This document shows positions 53,141-64,000 of a stretch of 64,000 nucleotides of DNA, piece by piece. Where the stretch lies: positions 1,001,001 to 1,065,000 of the forward strand of contig CAHIKZ030000807.1 of NCBI GenBank assembly GCA_903632075.3, read 5' to 3'. Below the pieces are notes generated by a model. The model saw nothing but the letters and a program-made list of their open reading frames with translations. It was not told where the DNA came from and did not search any database. This DNA is from Acanthosepion pharaonis. Taxonomy: Eukaryota > Mollusca > Cephalopoda > Sepiida > Sepiidae. Positions within the stretch are counted from its first letter, which is position 1. Each line of letters begins with the position of its first letter. The translations under genes were made by a program, and so were the position numbers.

Positions 53141-54214
53141 GAAACCTTAAAAATTCATAACTTGAATATTAATGATTGTCCACACTTAGTTGTCTTCTCC
53201 AAATTGTTATTAATGCAAGCCAAATTAAATTAATCAAAACAATCATTCTCTAACTTCATAATATTTTTTTGTTTTGAGTGTTCATTGCTAAAGCAAAAGT
53301 TTCATACTTTTAATGAAAAATGAATTTCCCTCAGTTCATCATGTAATTTAGTACAAAGGAGTAGAAACTTTTGAAATACTACAAAAGATGTTATTATTTC
53401 CATTCTGTGTTGTTTAAATTTGGAAGCCAACATGGTGCCACTCTTAAAAATGTTTCATCTTTTCTTGATTTAATTTGAACTCAAAAACACTCACATAACC
53501 ACGCATAACCTATTTTGCTTTTTCATTCTCTCTCACTCAGACATATTTATTTTATATACTGATGGTGTAAAGAAAGAGAAAGTGATTGAACTCACAGGAT
53601 CCAAACCGTGTTAAATTAAAAACAGTTATGCACACACATAATGAATAAATAATTTAAATTCTGAAAATTTTGCATCAAAGCGGTCAGTTTAGAAATTACT
53701 TTCCTTGCATACTGTCTCCTAAGTAGGAATGGAGCTGATTGGTGGGGGAGGGGTCTCTGGGCAACACTTTGTCACCCTCACTATTTTATCAACATTTGCT
53801 ACATTTATGAGTTGGTATCAAATACAAATGGGAGTTTGACAGAATAAGATAAACAACAAATAGGAAACATTTATCAATCTAACATGTTTCACTCTTGTTT
53901 GCATTTGTATATGTGACAAATTAAACTAATCACAACTGATTATTAAAGGATGAAAAAACTTTTTGCTCATGCTAAGTTTTGAAAAAACACTATAAAATTC
54001 ACTATTTTTTTTTTTTATTCAGAATGTTGAATGTGTTAAGATTTTCAACTTTTTAACAAGAAAAATCTCAAGTTGATTTTAAAATTTGCCACAAGACATT
54101 GTTGATTTATTTAAGATAGAATGATCAATTATGACAGTTGTCTTTGGATAAATTGTATTTATTTTTTAATTGTTAAAGTAAAATTTCATTTAAAGGAATT
54201 AATGAAGAATCTGC

Positions 54215-54245
<31 letters not shown>

Positions 54246-54559
54246 GTAGCCAATGTTGACTGAATAAATCCCTTGAAGACAAAAGGGAAAGGATTATCCA
54301 CTCCTTCTTAAAGATTAAGGAAATTAGCATCCAGTTTAAAATATCAAATGACAATGTCTTGACTTAGACATAGAAGCCATGTGCTTGGTGTCTGTAGCTT
54401 TTTAAAAATAAAATTTTTTTTAAATATAAAAATAATGCATAAATTAATCTTCTGTCAACTTGGGATGCACCTGGCTACCTTTCAGGTCACATTAGTGCAG
54501 CCAGATGCACTGGTTGAGAAATGCTGCTCAAGGAGAATGTGATATACATATTACTTTTT

Positions 54560-55165
54560 CATCTATATACCATTCCCTTCAAGACCTGGGTGATCATGGT
54601 TCTCCACAACTTTCTGTCTTTGTAGTTTTGTCTTTTTTCCACCCTCTTTATTCCCTGTTCTAACAACCATTTACACAAGCTCATTAGGTAGGTCATGTGC
54701 TGCTTTTCTCTGTCTCTCTCTTGTCTTTAATAAATCATGTGTCAAATTTTTCAAGTTCACTTTCTTCATTATGTGCCATAGAAATTTCAAGTATCACTTT
54801 GTGATGCTATATATAAGTGTGCTTTTGTTTCCATTTTTTCTAAAACTGTCATTGCCCATGTGTTCAGTCTCTGGGATTCTCAGCATTCTTCTGTTCAGCC
54901 ACATTTCTGTTGCTTCAAGTCATTCTTCATCTTTGATGAGACGGTCCAGCATTCACTACCATATAGGAGTATGGTATTACATAACAGTTTAGTACTCTTT
55001 ACTTTGTTTCCAATGAAATTTTCTTGTTTTTCAATAGTTTGTTTAGCTTTTGGAAGACATCCTGTGCTATCCCAATATACCTTTTGAATTTTGGTGTCAC
55101 ATCTTCCATCCATATTTCCTAGATATTTAAATTTTTACACTTGTTTAATTTTGGTATCTCCAATT
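54560..55165 (-). pseudogene. LINE-B post-RT and 3' region
   Basis: The minus frame 55,113-54,895 reads TILLYGSECWTVSSKMKNDL. Downstream on that strand it continues into the 3' region shared with 4,800-5,260 and 51,780-52,115. Stops and frameshifts break the ORF. Confidence 0.85.
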
Positions 55166-55279
55166 TTTAATTTGCATTTTGGGCTTACTACCAAATAAAA
55201 ATTAATTTTATTAAAAAAGGTAATGATTTTTAACTGTCAGATATCATCATCATTTTTTGTTTGTTTAGTGGCATGTCAA

Positions 55280-55610
55280 TTTTTTTCAAGTCACTGTATC
55301 CAATCCATTAGGTGTGTCCTTGCACTGGTTGGATCTGGTGACTTGACCCAAAGAGTTGTGAGTTCAATACCTGGCTATTACAGTGGTGAACAAAAATTTG
55401 GAGATTTGAGTTAAAGGAAGATAATTGAAACATCCAGAAGAGGCATGGCATGTGTAACTAGAGCAATCTGCCCTGGTGGATGAAATAAAGGGTTTAGTTT
55501 GAAATTTGTCACCTGAAAAAGGCCAGAGTGTACATTGTCTGAAATGTTGTGAATATGGCAATAAAGATGAGGACAACAGTGTAAATAATTAAAATATCTC
55601 ATCTCAGAAA
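55280..55610 (+). mobile_element. SINE-B (tRNA-derived)
   Basis: The head has GGTTGGATCTGGTGACTTGA and GAGTTCAATACCTGGC in the B-box position. The tail holds CACCTGAAAAAGGCCAGAGT, AATAAAGATGAGGACAACAG and ATCTCATCTCAGAAATATAA. Same order as the minus copy at 59,070-59,410. The overlapping minus-strand open frames are shadows of this repeat. Confidence 0.75.
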
Positions 55611-56019
55611 TATAAACAGATATGAGTAAATGATGTAGCTGAATTCTTTTTTTAATGTAATATTTAAATTATTTCAGTTAGGGATAAATTTATGTATTAC
55701 ATATTTTAAATAACAGGAGGTTATAAATTTAACTGTTTTCTTTTAATTTTTGACATTTTTTTAGTCATGTACTGGGTATAAGAGCAAAATTGTTCAAATC
55801 ATGCAACAGCATAATTGGCCATCACACAAAATGTTTAATATCTAAAAAAAAAACACTAAACTGAGTTTTCTTTTTTCAGATAATACATTTAGCCATCTTG
55901 ACACCATTTGTCATAAAAATCACTGAAAAATCTTTTGAGCTATTCAGCTAGAAAAAAGAACAGGTTAAAATCATTTTGTGTCAGCCACCCTCTCTTCCCA
56001 AATGAGAAATGGTGAGAGG

Positions 56020-56400
56020 AATATATCATTCAGGTCTTCAGTAATGGTACCAGCATTCGTACTCTGATTTTCATCAAGTCCATTCAAGAATCATCAAGAG
56101 AATGGTGAATAAGTTTAAAAAAAGAGGGAACAGTAGAGAGGAAGACTGGATTAGGAGGTCACAATAGGAAGAAGGATCATCATTTCAACTTAGAGCTAAT
56201 GAGATTAATTAGAACAGATCCAGCTCAATCCATAAGACATTTGGTACGTGAGAGGAGTTTCAGCTATAACAGTCCAAAGAGCAGTGAAAAAAAGACTTGA
56301 AAATGAAATTGTACATGAAACTGTGAGACAACTTGTTACTCCAGGACAGAAAGTTAGAGAGGGCAAAGATCATCTCGAATAAATTGGAAAATGATCCTAG
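56020..56400 (+). pseudogene. Tc1/IS630-type transposase fragment (DNA-binding part)
   Basis: Readable in shifting frames: VNKFKKRG, MRLIRTDPAQSIRHLV, KMKLYMKL and a TPGQKV segment, resembling the helix-turn-helix and linker of Tc1/IS630-type transposases that act on TA-flanked elements. Several indels are present. It ends at the (AT)n tract at 56,409 and no catalytic domain follows, so the right end was lost. Family placement is from recalled pattern, not alignment. Confidence 0.55.
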
Positions 56401-56406
56401 AATAAT

Positions 56407-56449
<43 letters not shown>

Positions 56450-56815
56450 AAATTTATTTCAATCTTTTATGAGCTTCCGATGCTTATCTATGATTAAGTA
56501 ATGATGAACTTGTCATTTTCCTTTATGATTGATTTCATCATGATTCTTCTGTTAAGCTTGGAAAGTAATTATACATTCTTATTGCTCAAAGTAGAGAATT
56601 CCAGTAAGATATCTTTAATCATTTCTAAGATACAATGGTTCAAAACTTAATCTAAAAAATAGGCAATTTTGCTTTTACATGATTTGGACAATTTTGCTGT
56701 TCCACTCAGAATGTTCGCTTGAGAAAGGAATAATTCTTTCAGAAATGGAGATATTTGAAAAGATCTAGGGCGCAGATTTATATTTTGATAAGATTTGAAA
56801 GTGGCACTCTCAAGA

Positions 56816-56884
<69 letters not shown>

Positions 56885-57565
56885 CAGCAATACTGAAAAG
56901 TTCTCAGACTAACTAAGAAATTTTTTTGAAAAAAAGGGATATTTAGTCAATTTGATCAGATTTTGATTTTACAAAGTAGAATGGGCCAAGAACTTTTCAC
57001 AATCCTTCTTATATATATAAGTCAAGAGATGTAATTCACGTGTCAGATCTTATCCACATTCACAATATATATATTACTGATTATTAAAATGATAATTAAA
57101 TATGATCTCTGGTAATAGATTTATCAAATTCTCTGACACAGATGAACATTTTCTTGTGGGACTTTAATAGCTGTTGATCAATAAGTTGATTGAACTTTTA
57201 CTAATTTATTTTATTGATATATGCATGTTGAGACAATGTAGGTCCTTTCCAAAACACTACTTGATCGAAAAGTGTTATTGCGTATGATGTAGTTGGTTGT
57301 GTTAAATTTAGTATAATATATAACTGGTTGTAGATTTATATATGGGTAATATTCAATGGCAGCACTCAAGGATTTCCATTCTGACTGAGTTTTCTTTTTT
57401 TTATGAGTGTAGCATTTTTAAAATTAAAATTGTGGTTGAATTTATGTTTATGTATGACCAGTGCATTAGTTGTTGTTTTTTGTGAGGTCTCTTTTGTACT
57501 CATAGATGCGATTTTTTTTTTTTTTTTTTTTTTTTTTGATTTTTTAAAGTGACCTCACAAAATAC

Positions 57566-57597
<32 letters not shown>

Positions 57598-58487
57598 AAG
57601 AACATGACTTAGAAAAAATGAAAAAAGGAGAAAAAAATTTTCACATTTCTTCCTGTCAGCTATTGTGCTGTGTTAGAGAATTAAAACAACTACTGAAAGA
57701 AGAAGACATAGGGGAGAATGCATTCATGCCTTACAAACAATCATTATTAAAAAGTTGCATTCACATCCTTGATCAAGGTTAGAATACTGTTTACTGAATC
57801 TTCTTTTTGCTCATTCCTGACAGTCTTAAATTTCAACTTCAGATGAACAACCACCAAATATCTGAAATAATGATCCATTATTTTTGACTGATTTAACTTA
57901 TATATATGTCTGCAAATCACCCAATTTAAAACTCTAAATGGAAAGATGCAAAGTCTTGGGGCTTCACTGGGTAAGATTTGGATGACTACCAACTTATGGG
58001 AAGAGATCCAATTTTGTGGTAAGTTTTCTTAATGAGAGTGGCCCAGCATTCATTTCATGCTTCATGAATTTAAAGCTAATGCTTGCCAAACTTGATAAGA
58101 TTGATATGAACAGAATGAGATAGTTTATAAGCAAAATTGAATGAAAAGTCAAACACATAGACAGATATAAAGCATAAAAGGAAAGACAGAAAGAAATACA
58201 AAAAGAAGAAACTCTCAAGGAATCAAGATTAGATTTTAATGTAAGTAAAATTATACAGATAAACAAATTGGCAGACAAACAAATCTTAAGCAAAATGATT
58301 TTTGGGAGATTTAAATTTTTTTTTTTTTTCATTTGATTTTATCAATAATTATCTTGCCTATTGATAAGAGTTGTTCCAAAATTCCAACTTACTGTGTTTA
58401 TAGATAACCATTAGAAAGGAAAGTCTCAAACATAATGAAACTTTTTTTCTCATTTTGAGCAAAACAGAAAATAATTAATGTGATGTT

Positions 58488-58488
<1 letters not shown>
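56401..58488. other. Unassigned interval with several (TA)n, (TG)n and poly(T) tracts
   Basis: (AT)n at 56,409-56,447; (TA)n then (TG)n at 56,821-56,884; poly(T) at about 57,509-57,537; (TA)n(TG)n at 57,566-57,598. The minus-strand open frames at 57,747-58,332 carry no recognised domain. Confidence 0.5.
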
Positions 58489-58532
<44 letters not shown>

Positions 58533-58534
<2 letters not shown>

Positions 58535-58755
58535 TGGCAATAAAGTCATTATACAGTTACTTATAATAAAAAAAGCAAAGCACTGAAGCAGGTGCCTTGC
58601 TGTTTTACAGTATTGGTAATTGATTAACTATTGTTTACCATAGCATTTTATTGTTATTAACTAGAACCATTTAAATGATAAATTTCTGGACTATTGATTA
58701 ATTGCTTTGTTTTAATTGTTGTAGTAAGTAACTGTATAGTGACTTTATTACCACC
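58533..58755. mobile_element. MITE, 223 bp, 31-bp inverted repeats, inside (TA)n
   Basis: The left end GGTGGCAATAAAGTCATTAT and the right end (reverse complement GGTGGTAATAAAGTCACTAT) match over 31 bp with two differences (58,533-58,563 and 58,725-58,755). (TA)n lies immediately on both sides (about 58,499-58,532 and 58,756-58,784), consistent with a TA-targeting Tc1/mariner-type element. The interior is non-coding. Confidence 0.85.
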
Positions 58756-58788
<33 letters not shown>

Positions 58789-58944
58789 ATAAAGAACAAA
58801 TGGGGAAACTTATATCAATCTAACATGTTTCACTTTTATCAAAAAGATTCTCTGATGAAGCTCTAATAAAATAAAAGTGAAATATTTTAGAATATACGTT
58901 TCCCTGTTTGATCGACATTTGATCTTTAACTCATATATATAAAT

Positions 58945-59890
58945 AATCATTTTACCCCAAGCAAAGCAATAAAGCCACTAAGACACAAGGGGTTGCTGAG
59001 TGTTAGAGAATATGAAAAAGAAAAAAAAAACACTATTAAGGAGAGAACAGTAAAAGAACAAGAATTAAGAAGATATTATCTGTCTATATTTCTGAGATGA
59101 GGTATTATGTATACTATTTACATTATTCGGACTATTGTCCTCTTCTCTGTCACCATATTCATTACAACGTTTTGGCTGTTGTATGCTCTGGCCTTCTTCA
59201 GGTGGTTGGAATGTTGAACTGAACCCTTTATTTTGCTCACTGGGGTAGACTGTTCTAGTTCCACGTTTAATGGATGTCAGTTATCAGTTATCTCCTGTTA
59301 ATTCCCCTCTCCAAGTTCTCCACTGCCTTAACCGGGTATTGAACTCACAATCTTTGGGTCCTGTCACTGGATCTAACTAACACTTTTATCCACTGTGACA
59401 CATGGCACGGTGGATAATGGCATTAGTTAGAATTTAAATTTTTGAAGATCAAAGTTGGCTGGCAAGTGAGAAGCCAGAAGAGAAATCCACAAGCAAGAAT
59501 TGCAATAGAAGAAACAGCATAGAACTTAGTTACATTCAGTTATTTCAACTGTGATTAGTATTTATAGAAAAGGTGCAGGGAAGCAACATTAAAATGGTGG
59601 TAAAGTGAATGAAAGCAAGATGCTAGGTCAGGACCAATAATATTGCAGATTCTTTTTTGGATTTTATCAAGAATTTCTAAATATATAGCAGGGGCACCAG
59701 ACTAGATCTGGCAGCAGTATTTGAAGCAAAGACAAATGGTAGATTTGTAAATATGTATGATAGATTCTGGTAAGAAAAATTGTCTAGCACAATGAAGGGA
59801 ACCAACTATCCTGGCAACAGACCTAGCAATTGATTCAATATAATCTTTCCACTTCATTCTAGTGGAAAACGTTAGTCTAAGAGTTTTAAT
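58945..59890 (-). mobile_element. LINE-A copy interrupted by SINE-B
   Basis: The 3' end is at about 58,950 (ATTTTACCCCAAGCAAAGCA counterpart, CACTAAGACACAAGGGGTT). The match breaks at about 59,065, within the AAGAAGAT(AGAAGATGG) segment, and resumes at 59,428 with AATTTAAATTTTTGAAGATC. It then runs through CAGACTAGATCTGGCAGCAG to about 59,890. The ORF is unreadable in one frame. Confidence 0.8.
59068..59427 (-). mobile_element. SINE-B copy inserted in LINE-A
   Basis: On the minus strand the head has CACAGTGGATAAAAGTG (A-box region) and GAGTTCAATACCCGG (B box). The body CAGTGAGCAAAATAAAGGGT and tail CACCTGAAGAAGGCCAGAGC, AGAAGAGGACAATAGTCC, ATCTCAGAAATATAGACAG follow. This is the most complete SINE-B in the window. 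Confidence 0.8.
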
Positions 59891-60122
59891 GAATCACTCT
59901 CCTTTTTGGTGGGAGTCAGTGTATAGCTAATCTCCAAGAGAGGGAAAAATATAGAAATTATATATAAGCAAAAATTTTTATTCTAAGTTAGTGTTGGGGA
60001 AATTGTATGTCAAAGTGAAAAAAAACTGTGACACATTTCATCTTTCAGGATTTCATTGGATTGAATTTGTTAGGTTGGTATGACTACACATGTGCACAAA
60101 CAAGAGATGCTGGGAATTTTAC

Positions 60123-60160
<38 letters not shown>

Positions 60161-60625
60161 CAAATTCATTTAGAGCCTTTTTCTTTTTCTTTCCATCATT
60201 TTTGTTGGTAGGTATCCCAGACTCTGATATTAGAAGATCTGCCAGAAATGGTGAAATGTAAGAGCCAGGATGCAAATTTACTGTGTAATCAGGGCACCCT
60301 CTAGACATTTACTTTCTCGGTTAGTATATTTTACAAATACATCTTCTTCTCAAAAATACATACATAAATTATTATTCTTTGTGGGAGTATATAGCTAATC
60401 TCTTAGAGAAAAAAAAGGATAAAAAAAAAGAAATATATAAACAAATATTTTTATTCTAAGTGGCACTATATTTTACAAATACTTCTTGCCTTACTTTCTC
60501 AAAAATACATACATAAATTATTATTCTTTCCAGGAGTCAATGTATAGTTAATCTCCAAGAGAGAGAAAGAAAGCATAAAATAGAAATGATATATAAAGAA
60601 AAATTTTTATTCTAAGTTACTAATA
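59890..60625 (+). repeat. Repeat I (three copies) and a repeat F copy
   Basis: Repeat I copies at about 59,900-59,990, 60,375-60,468 and 60,520-60,622 share TATAGCTAATCTCCAAGAGA and TTTTTATTCTAAGT. Copies two and three are a 145-bp tandem duplication together with the AAAATACATACATAAATTAT segment. Between them, 60,010-60,300 is repeat F (compare 24,020), interrupted by (TA)n at 60,128-60,160. Confidence 0.7.
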
Positions 60626-60729
60626 CTTTTTGTCTGATTTTCTTTCTCAAAATCTTTTCTTTATACCATAGATATATAAACACCATTATTTTTGAGGCTT
60701 TATGAGTCATTGTGTTTGTGAAATAAACA

Positions 60730-61230
60730 TTTTATTTATTTTTTCCTTGCATATATATATTTTTTCCTTTTAATTTTTCATCTTATATTTTTTCTGTGAA
60801 TTAGCTTTCTGACTTTTTCGATTACTTTTTTTTATTTCATTGACAGTTCTTTTTTTCACGTTTGTCTATTTCTTTTTTATGTTTATTTCCACTTCACTTT
60901 CCTTCATCATTTCTATGTTTCTTTCATTTCTTTTGTTATGTTTTTATTTTTTCTTATATTCTCCTTCTTTTTTTGTTTCTTCCTTGTATTTTTCAACTCA
61001 TTCCTTTCTTCTCTCTCTCAAATTCATTTATATATATATATATATATATATTTGTTTTCTTTTACTCTTTCATTCATTCTTTTCTATTTCTGCTCTTCTT
61101 AAATTTTTCTCTATTTCCTTCCTTTTTCTTATTTTAATTCAGTTTACTATATTTTGGCATATTTTGTCATTTCAATTTTTTTGCTTTTTATTTCTAATTT
61201 CTTTTTTGTTTCATTATTAAACATTTCATT
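60730..61230. repeat. Second pyrimidine-rich tract
   Basis: The plus strand is dominated by T and C with a (TA)n at 61,030-61,052. Two overlapping phenylalanine/serine/leucine-rich open frames arise from the composition. From 61,230 to 62,170 no gene is recognised. Confidence 0.7.
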
Positions 61231-62175
61231 TTGCTATATCATTAAACTGGCTTCCTTTTCCAATATGGCTGACGATTTGGCCATTGAAAACCTCCAGTCA
61301 ATATTGAATGCAAAAATTTAAGTCATTCAAAGTTCAAGTATGAAAACCAAGACAAAAGAGAATTCCTTTGTTTTACAAAAAGAAAAGCAAAGTATCATTG
61401 CTGCGTGCATCCTTACAATCCCTGCCAACAAATTAATCATTTTTCATTTTAGCTTTCTCCTACAAGCAACTAAGAGTCATGGAAAATATGGAGAAAATAT
61501 TTTTTCACCTATTCTATTGATATTCTTGTTTCTGTAATGATGTATGTCCTTTTAACATTAGTCTTGTTAGCGAGTTTGTCAATAATCTACTAAGAGGATA
61601 AAAAGTTGTCTTTTTTTTTTTCTTTCTGAATGTGTTTTTCTTCATGTTTCCTTTTGTTTATTCTCTTTTGAATCCATATATTGTTTCATGAGATGAATAA
61701 TTAGCTTTATGTATTTAATTTTTTTATGGTTTTAATTAACAGAATTTTGTAAGCCCGAGGGATGAAGCTTTAAAAGTTAGATCATTAATGTTCTTGATGA
61801 TGGTTGCTTGAATTTTTTTTTTTTTTTGTTTCATCTGTACAAAATAGCTTTTATGCATTGAATAAAGTGTCTGTAACCTCTTGTCTGTAACTACTTAGAG
61901 TACGACATATTGATATATATCTTCTAAGAACTGCAAAGTCAGTTATTCTTCCATATAAGCATATAAAATGTGTGAATACAGTATATACACAAGATTGAAT
62001 AAATAAATCTGTAGCCTACCACATAGTTATCAGGTGAAGTTTTGAGATTGTTGATGTATATTTCACTACCAGATTAATGGCATTGATAGGGAAGGAAACA
62101 GTGTTAAAAATAAATATTTATGTAAAATAATTATTTTATTTTTTTTTTTTTTCATCATTAGGATTCATATATATA

Positions 62176-62224
62176 GGCAAAAGGAAAATTTATCTTGGTT
62201 AAGTGAAGTTTTTCCTTTTGCCTT
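62176..62224. repeat. Short hairpin
   Basis: AGGCAAAAGGAAAA and TTTTTCCTTTTGCCT form a 14-bp stem around a roughly 20-nt loop. No polymerase III terminator or other context supports a gene. Confidence 0.6.
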
Positions 62225-62512
62225 TATTTATATTTACTTACACTCTATCTCTGATATTGAGCACTTTATCCCATAAATATAGCACACGTTAAAACTATAT
62301 TTCTGCATATATATATATATAGGATTAATATGAGTAAAAGTTTCTAACTTAGCTGATTGATGTTGCCTTCTGACTTCAGATTTTCATAGGCAGACATGTC
62401 TGTTCACTCTTCAGTGAGCATCTGCAATTTACTGCTTACATTTCTTATTTTTTCCTTTTTATACACTTAGCCTTTGAAAATCTCAAATCTGTTTTTCTCA
62501 AATTTTTCCATA

Positions 62513-62532
62513 CACCAGAAAATTTTCTGGTG
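62513..62532. repeat. Perfect 20-bp palindrome
   Basis: CACCAGAAAATTTTCTGGTG is its own reverse complement. Confidence 0.85.
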
Positions 62533-62729
62533 AACTGGATTTATTAGAAATCATATTTTTTTCAAAGACTTTATTTTATTGCATAATCTGTTTTGCAAGT
62601 TTATTTATTTATTATTAATGTTCTATCTCCTGCAATTGAGCACTATAATTACAAAAACTGTTTACTTTGAATATACTATCTTCCAGAACTACACAGGTCA
62701 ACCAATTTTGGGTGAAATACATGCTTTGT

Positions 62730-62781
62730 TATTGCTCCTGCTGCTGCTGCTGTTGTTGTTGTTATATATATATATATATAT
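62730..62781. repeat. (CTG)n(TTG)n(TA)n compound microsatellite
   Basis: CTGCTGCTGCTG, then TTGTTGTTGTT, then TATATA in direct succession, ending where LINE homology begins. Confidence 0.85.
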
Positions 62782-62784
62782 TTA

Positions 62785-64000
62785 CCACTCTCCATCCTCT
62801 CAAGACTGCGATACTCGATAACATTTAGGACAGCATAGACAAGGCTCTCTCTCTCCACACGTTTGCTCACATATTTGTGTTTGGCGACTTTAACACCCAT
62901 CATACCAAGTGGCGTAAGGATGCCACTACTGACCATGCAGACATTCAAACACTTAATTTTTCAGTTTCTCAATCCCTCACGCAGATAGTTAACTTCGCCA
63001 CTCATTTTGCCTTCAACTGGGAAGGTTATGCCTCTCTTCTCGATCTGTGTTTTACCTCCATCCCCGAGTCTTGTAATGCCACACAACTCTGCCCTCTTGG
63101 TAACTCAGATCATGCTGTAGTATCTGTTAACATCTCCTTCAACTCCACTCCCTGCAAAGAACCTTCTACCACTAGAACTTCATTCTACTATCAACGAGCT
63201 GACTGGGACTTGTTCTGTGATTTCCTCCGCGATGTCCCCTGGGATGTTGTCTTTACGCTCCCCATCCAAGAATGTGCTTCTGAGATCTCATCCTGGGTTA
63301 AAGCTGGAATCGACGCTTTCATCCCATCAAGGAAATATAGTGTCAAGTTGCGCTTCTCCCCTTGGTTCTCAGCCGCCATTGCCCATAGGAACCACTTCTT
63401 TCACCTATTTCATAGCAACATGTCAGACTGCAATAGATGTCTCTTTGCCTCCACCCGTAATGAGTGTAAGCATGTCCTCAACGATGCTAAGTCACTATTT
63501 GCTGCTCAGATGAAGGAGCATATTGCATCTCGCAAATTTGGCTTCAAAGATTATTGGTGTCTCTGCAAGAGCATATTGAACAATTGCAAACCCTCTATAC
63601 CTCCTTTGTTCAACCAGTTTGAAGTCCTGACCTCCTCTGCTGACAAGGCTGAATGCTTTGCTCGGAAATTTTCGTTCAAATCAACGCCCGACTCTTCTGG
63701 TGTACCCATACCCGACTTCCCTCTTAGAACTGAGGCCCTATTGAGGGGGTTACACATAACCCCGTCTTTGGTACTGGGCATTATCTCCAATTTAGACCCC
63801 AACAAGGCTAGTGGTGGGGATGGGATACCAGCCATTGTCTTGAAGAAATGCACGCCTGAATTGGCATCCGTCCTCTCTAAACTATAGAACTACGGCCTCA
63901 AGGAATCTTGTTTTCCTGACTGCTGGAAGTCCTCTTCGATTGTTCCTGTCTTCAAGAACTCTGGCGACCCCTCTGACCCTTCTAATTACCATCTTATCAG
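62785..64000 (+). CDS. LINE endonuclease-reverse transcriptase polyprotein, partial (runs off the window)
   Basis: The 336-codon open frame (62,877-63,887) is the longest in the window. Homology starts earlier, at about 62,785 (YHSPSSQDC, then a frameshift, DSIDKALSLHTFAHIF). FVFGDFNTHHTKW and LGNSDHAVV are the C-terminal motifs of the apurinic-type LINE endonuclease; the aspartate/histidine of S-D-H are catalytic in the family. The reverse transcriptase N-terminus follows: NLDPNKASGGDGIPAIVLKK. After an in-frame TAG at 63,885-63,887 the homology goes on in the same frame (FPDCWKSSSIVPVFKN, GDPSDPSNY) to the window edge, so the stop looks like a point mutation. No ATG opens the frame. The element is 5'-truncated and CR1/Jockey-like, possibly the same family as LINE-A. 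Confidence 0.9.

Noticed and set aside
57747..58332. Two adjacent minus-strand frames (81 and 112 codons)
   Set aside because: The second is hydrophobic and Ser/Leu/Ile-rich from AT-rich composition; no motif, no conserved family recognised.

Overview
This 64 kb window is AT-rich animal nuclear DNA and is almost entirely repeat-derived. I found no host exon, true tRNA gene, rRNA gene or other single-copy gene that I can support. Three things suggest a lophotrochozoan, most likely a coleoid cephalopod such as an octopus: the density of tRNA-headed SINEs and 5'-truncated LINEs, the long (CA)n, (TA)n and poly(T) tracts, and nested Tc1/mariner, hAT and Ty3/gypsy elements. The organism call is inference; no gene in the window fixes the species.

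Layout. 0-13 kb: minisatellites (0.6, 1.5, 6.1 and 10.7 kb), LINE tails in both orientations and SINE copies. 12.8-13.6 kb: an unclassified repeat (E), a second copy of which lies at 45.6-46.2 kb. 14.9-20.2 kb: the best-preserved mobile structure. A complete 4.75 kb Ty3/gypsy-type LTR retrotransposon (LTRs 15,081-15,581 and 19,319-19,827, 5-bp target duplication CTGTC) lies inside a 540-bp non-autonomous mariner-type element. An uninterrupted paralogue of that host element sits at 33,649-34,192. 20.6-22.7 kb: a 2 kb pyrimidine-rich tract. 22.7-37 kb: SINEs, including an inverted pair around a (TA)n tract, LINE tails and a G/T-rich tandem tract. 37.9-38.9 kb: a probable LTR with an internal duplication. 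39.7-41.5 kb: a broken mariner transposase gene split by a hAT relic, followed by a near-perfect 71-nt hairpin. 44.5-46.5 kb: a probable hAT relic. 46.7-55.6 kb: many LINE tails of two families, some nested, and a palindrome-bearing repeat (H). 56-62.8 kb: a Tc1/IS630-type fragment, a 223-bp MITE inside (TA)n, microsatellites and a second pyrimidine-rich tract. 62.8-64.0 kb: a LINE with a 336-codon open frame (end of the endonuclease, start of the reverse transcriptase) running off the window.

Names used: LINE-A is a CR1/Jockey-like family whose 3' end reads like ATTGCCTTGCTTGGGGTGAA; A' is a sister type. LINE-B is a second family with an RT YADD motif. SINE-A has a tRNA-like head and a long body. 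The 5S-SINE has a 5S rRNA-like 5' end followed by a tRNA-like unit. SINE-B, -C and -D are other tRNA-like families. Repeats E-I are unclassified. Only the terminal LINE keeps a long intact frame; all other coding sequence is broken. The parts do not work together as genes. Their relation is one of insertion order, and the nested insertions give a readable relative chronology.
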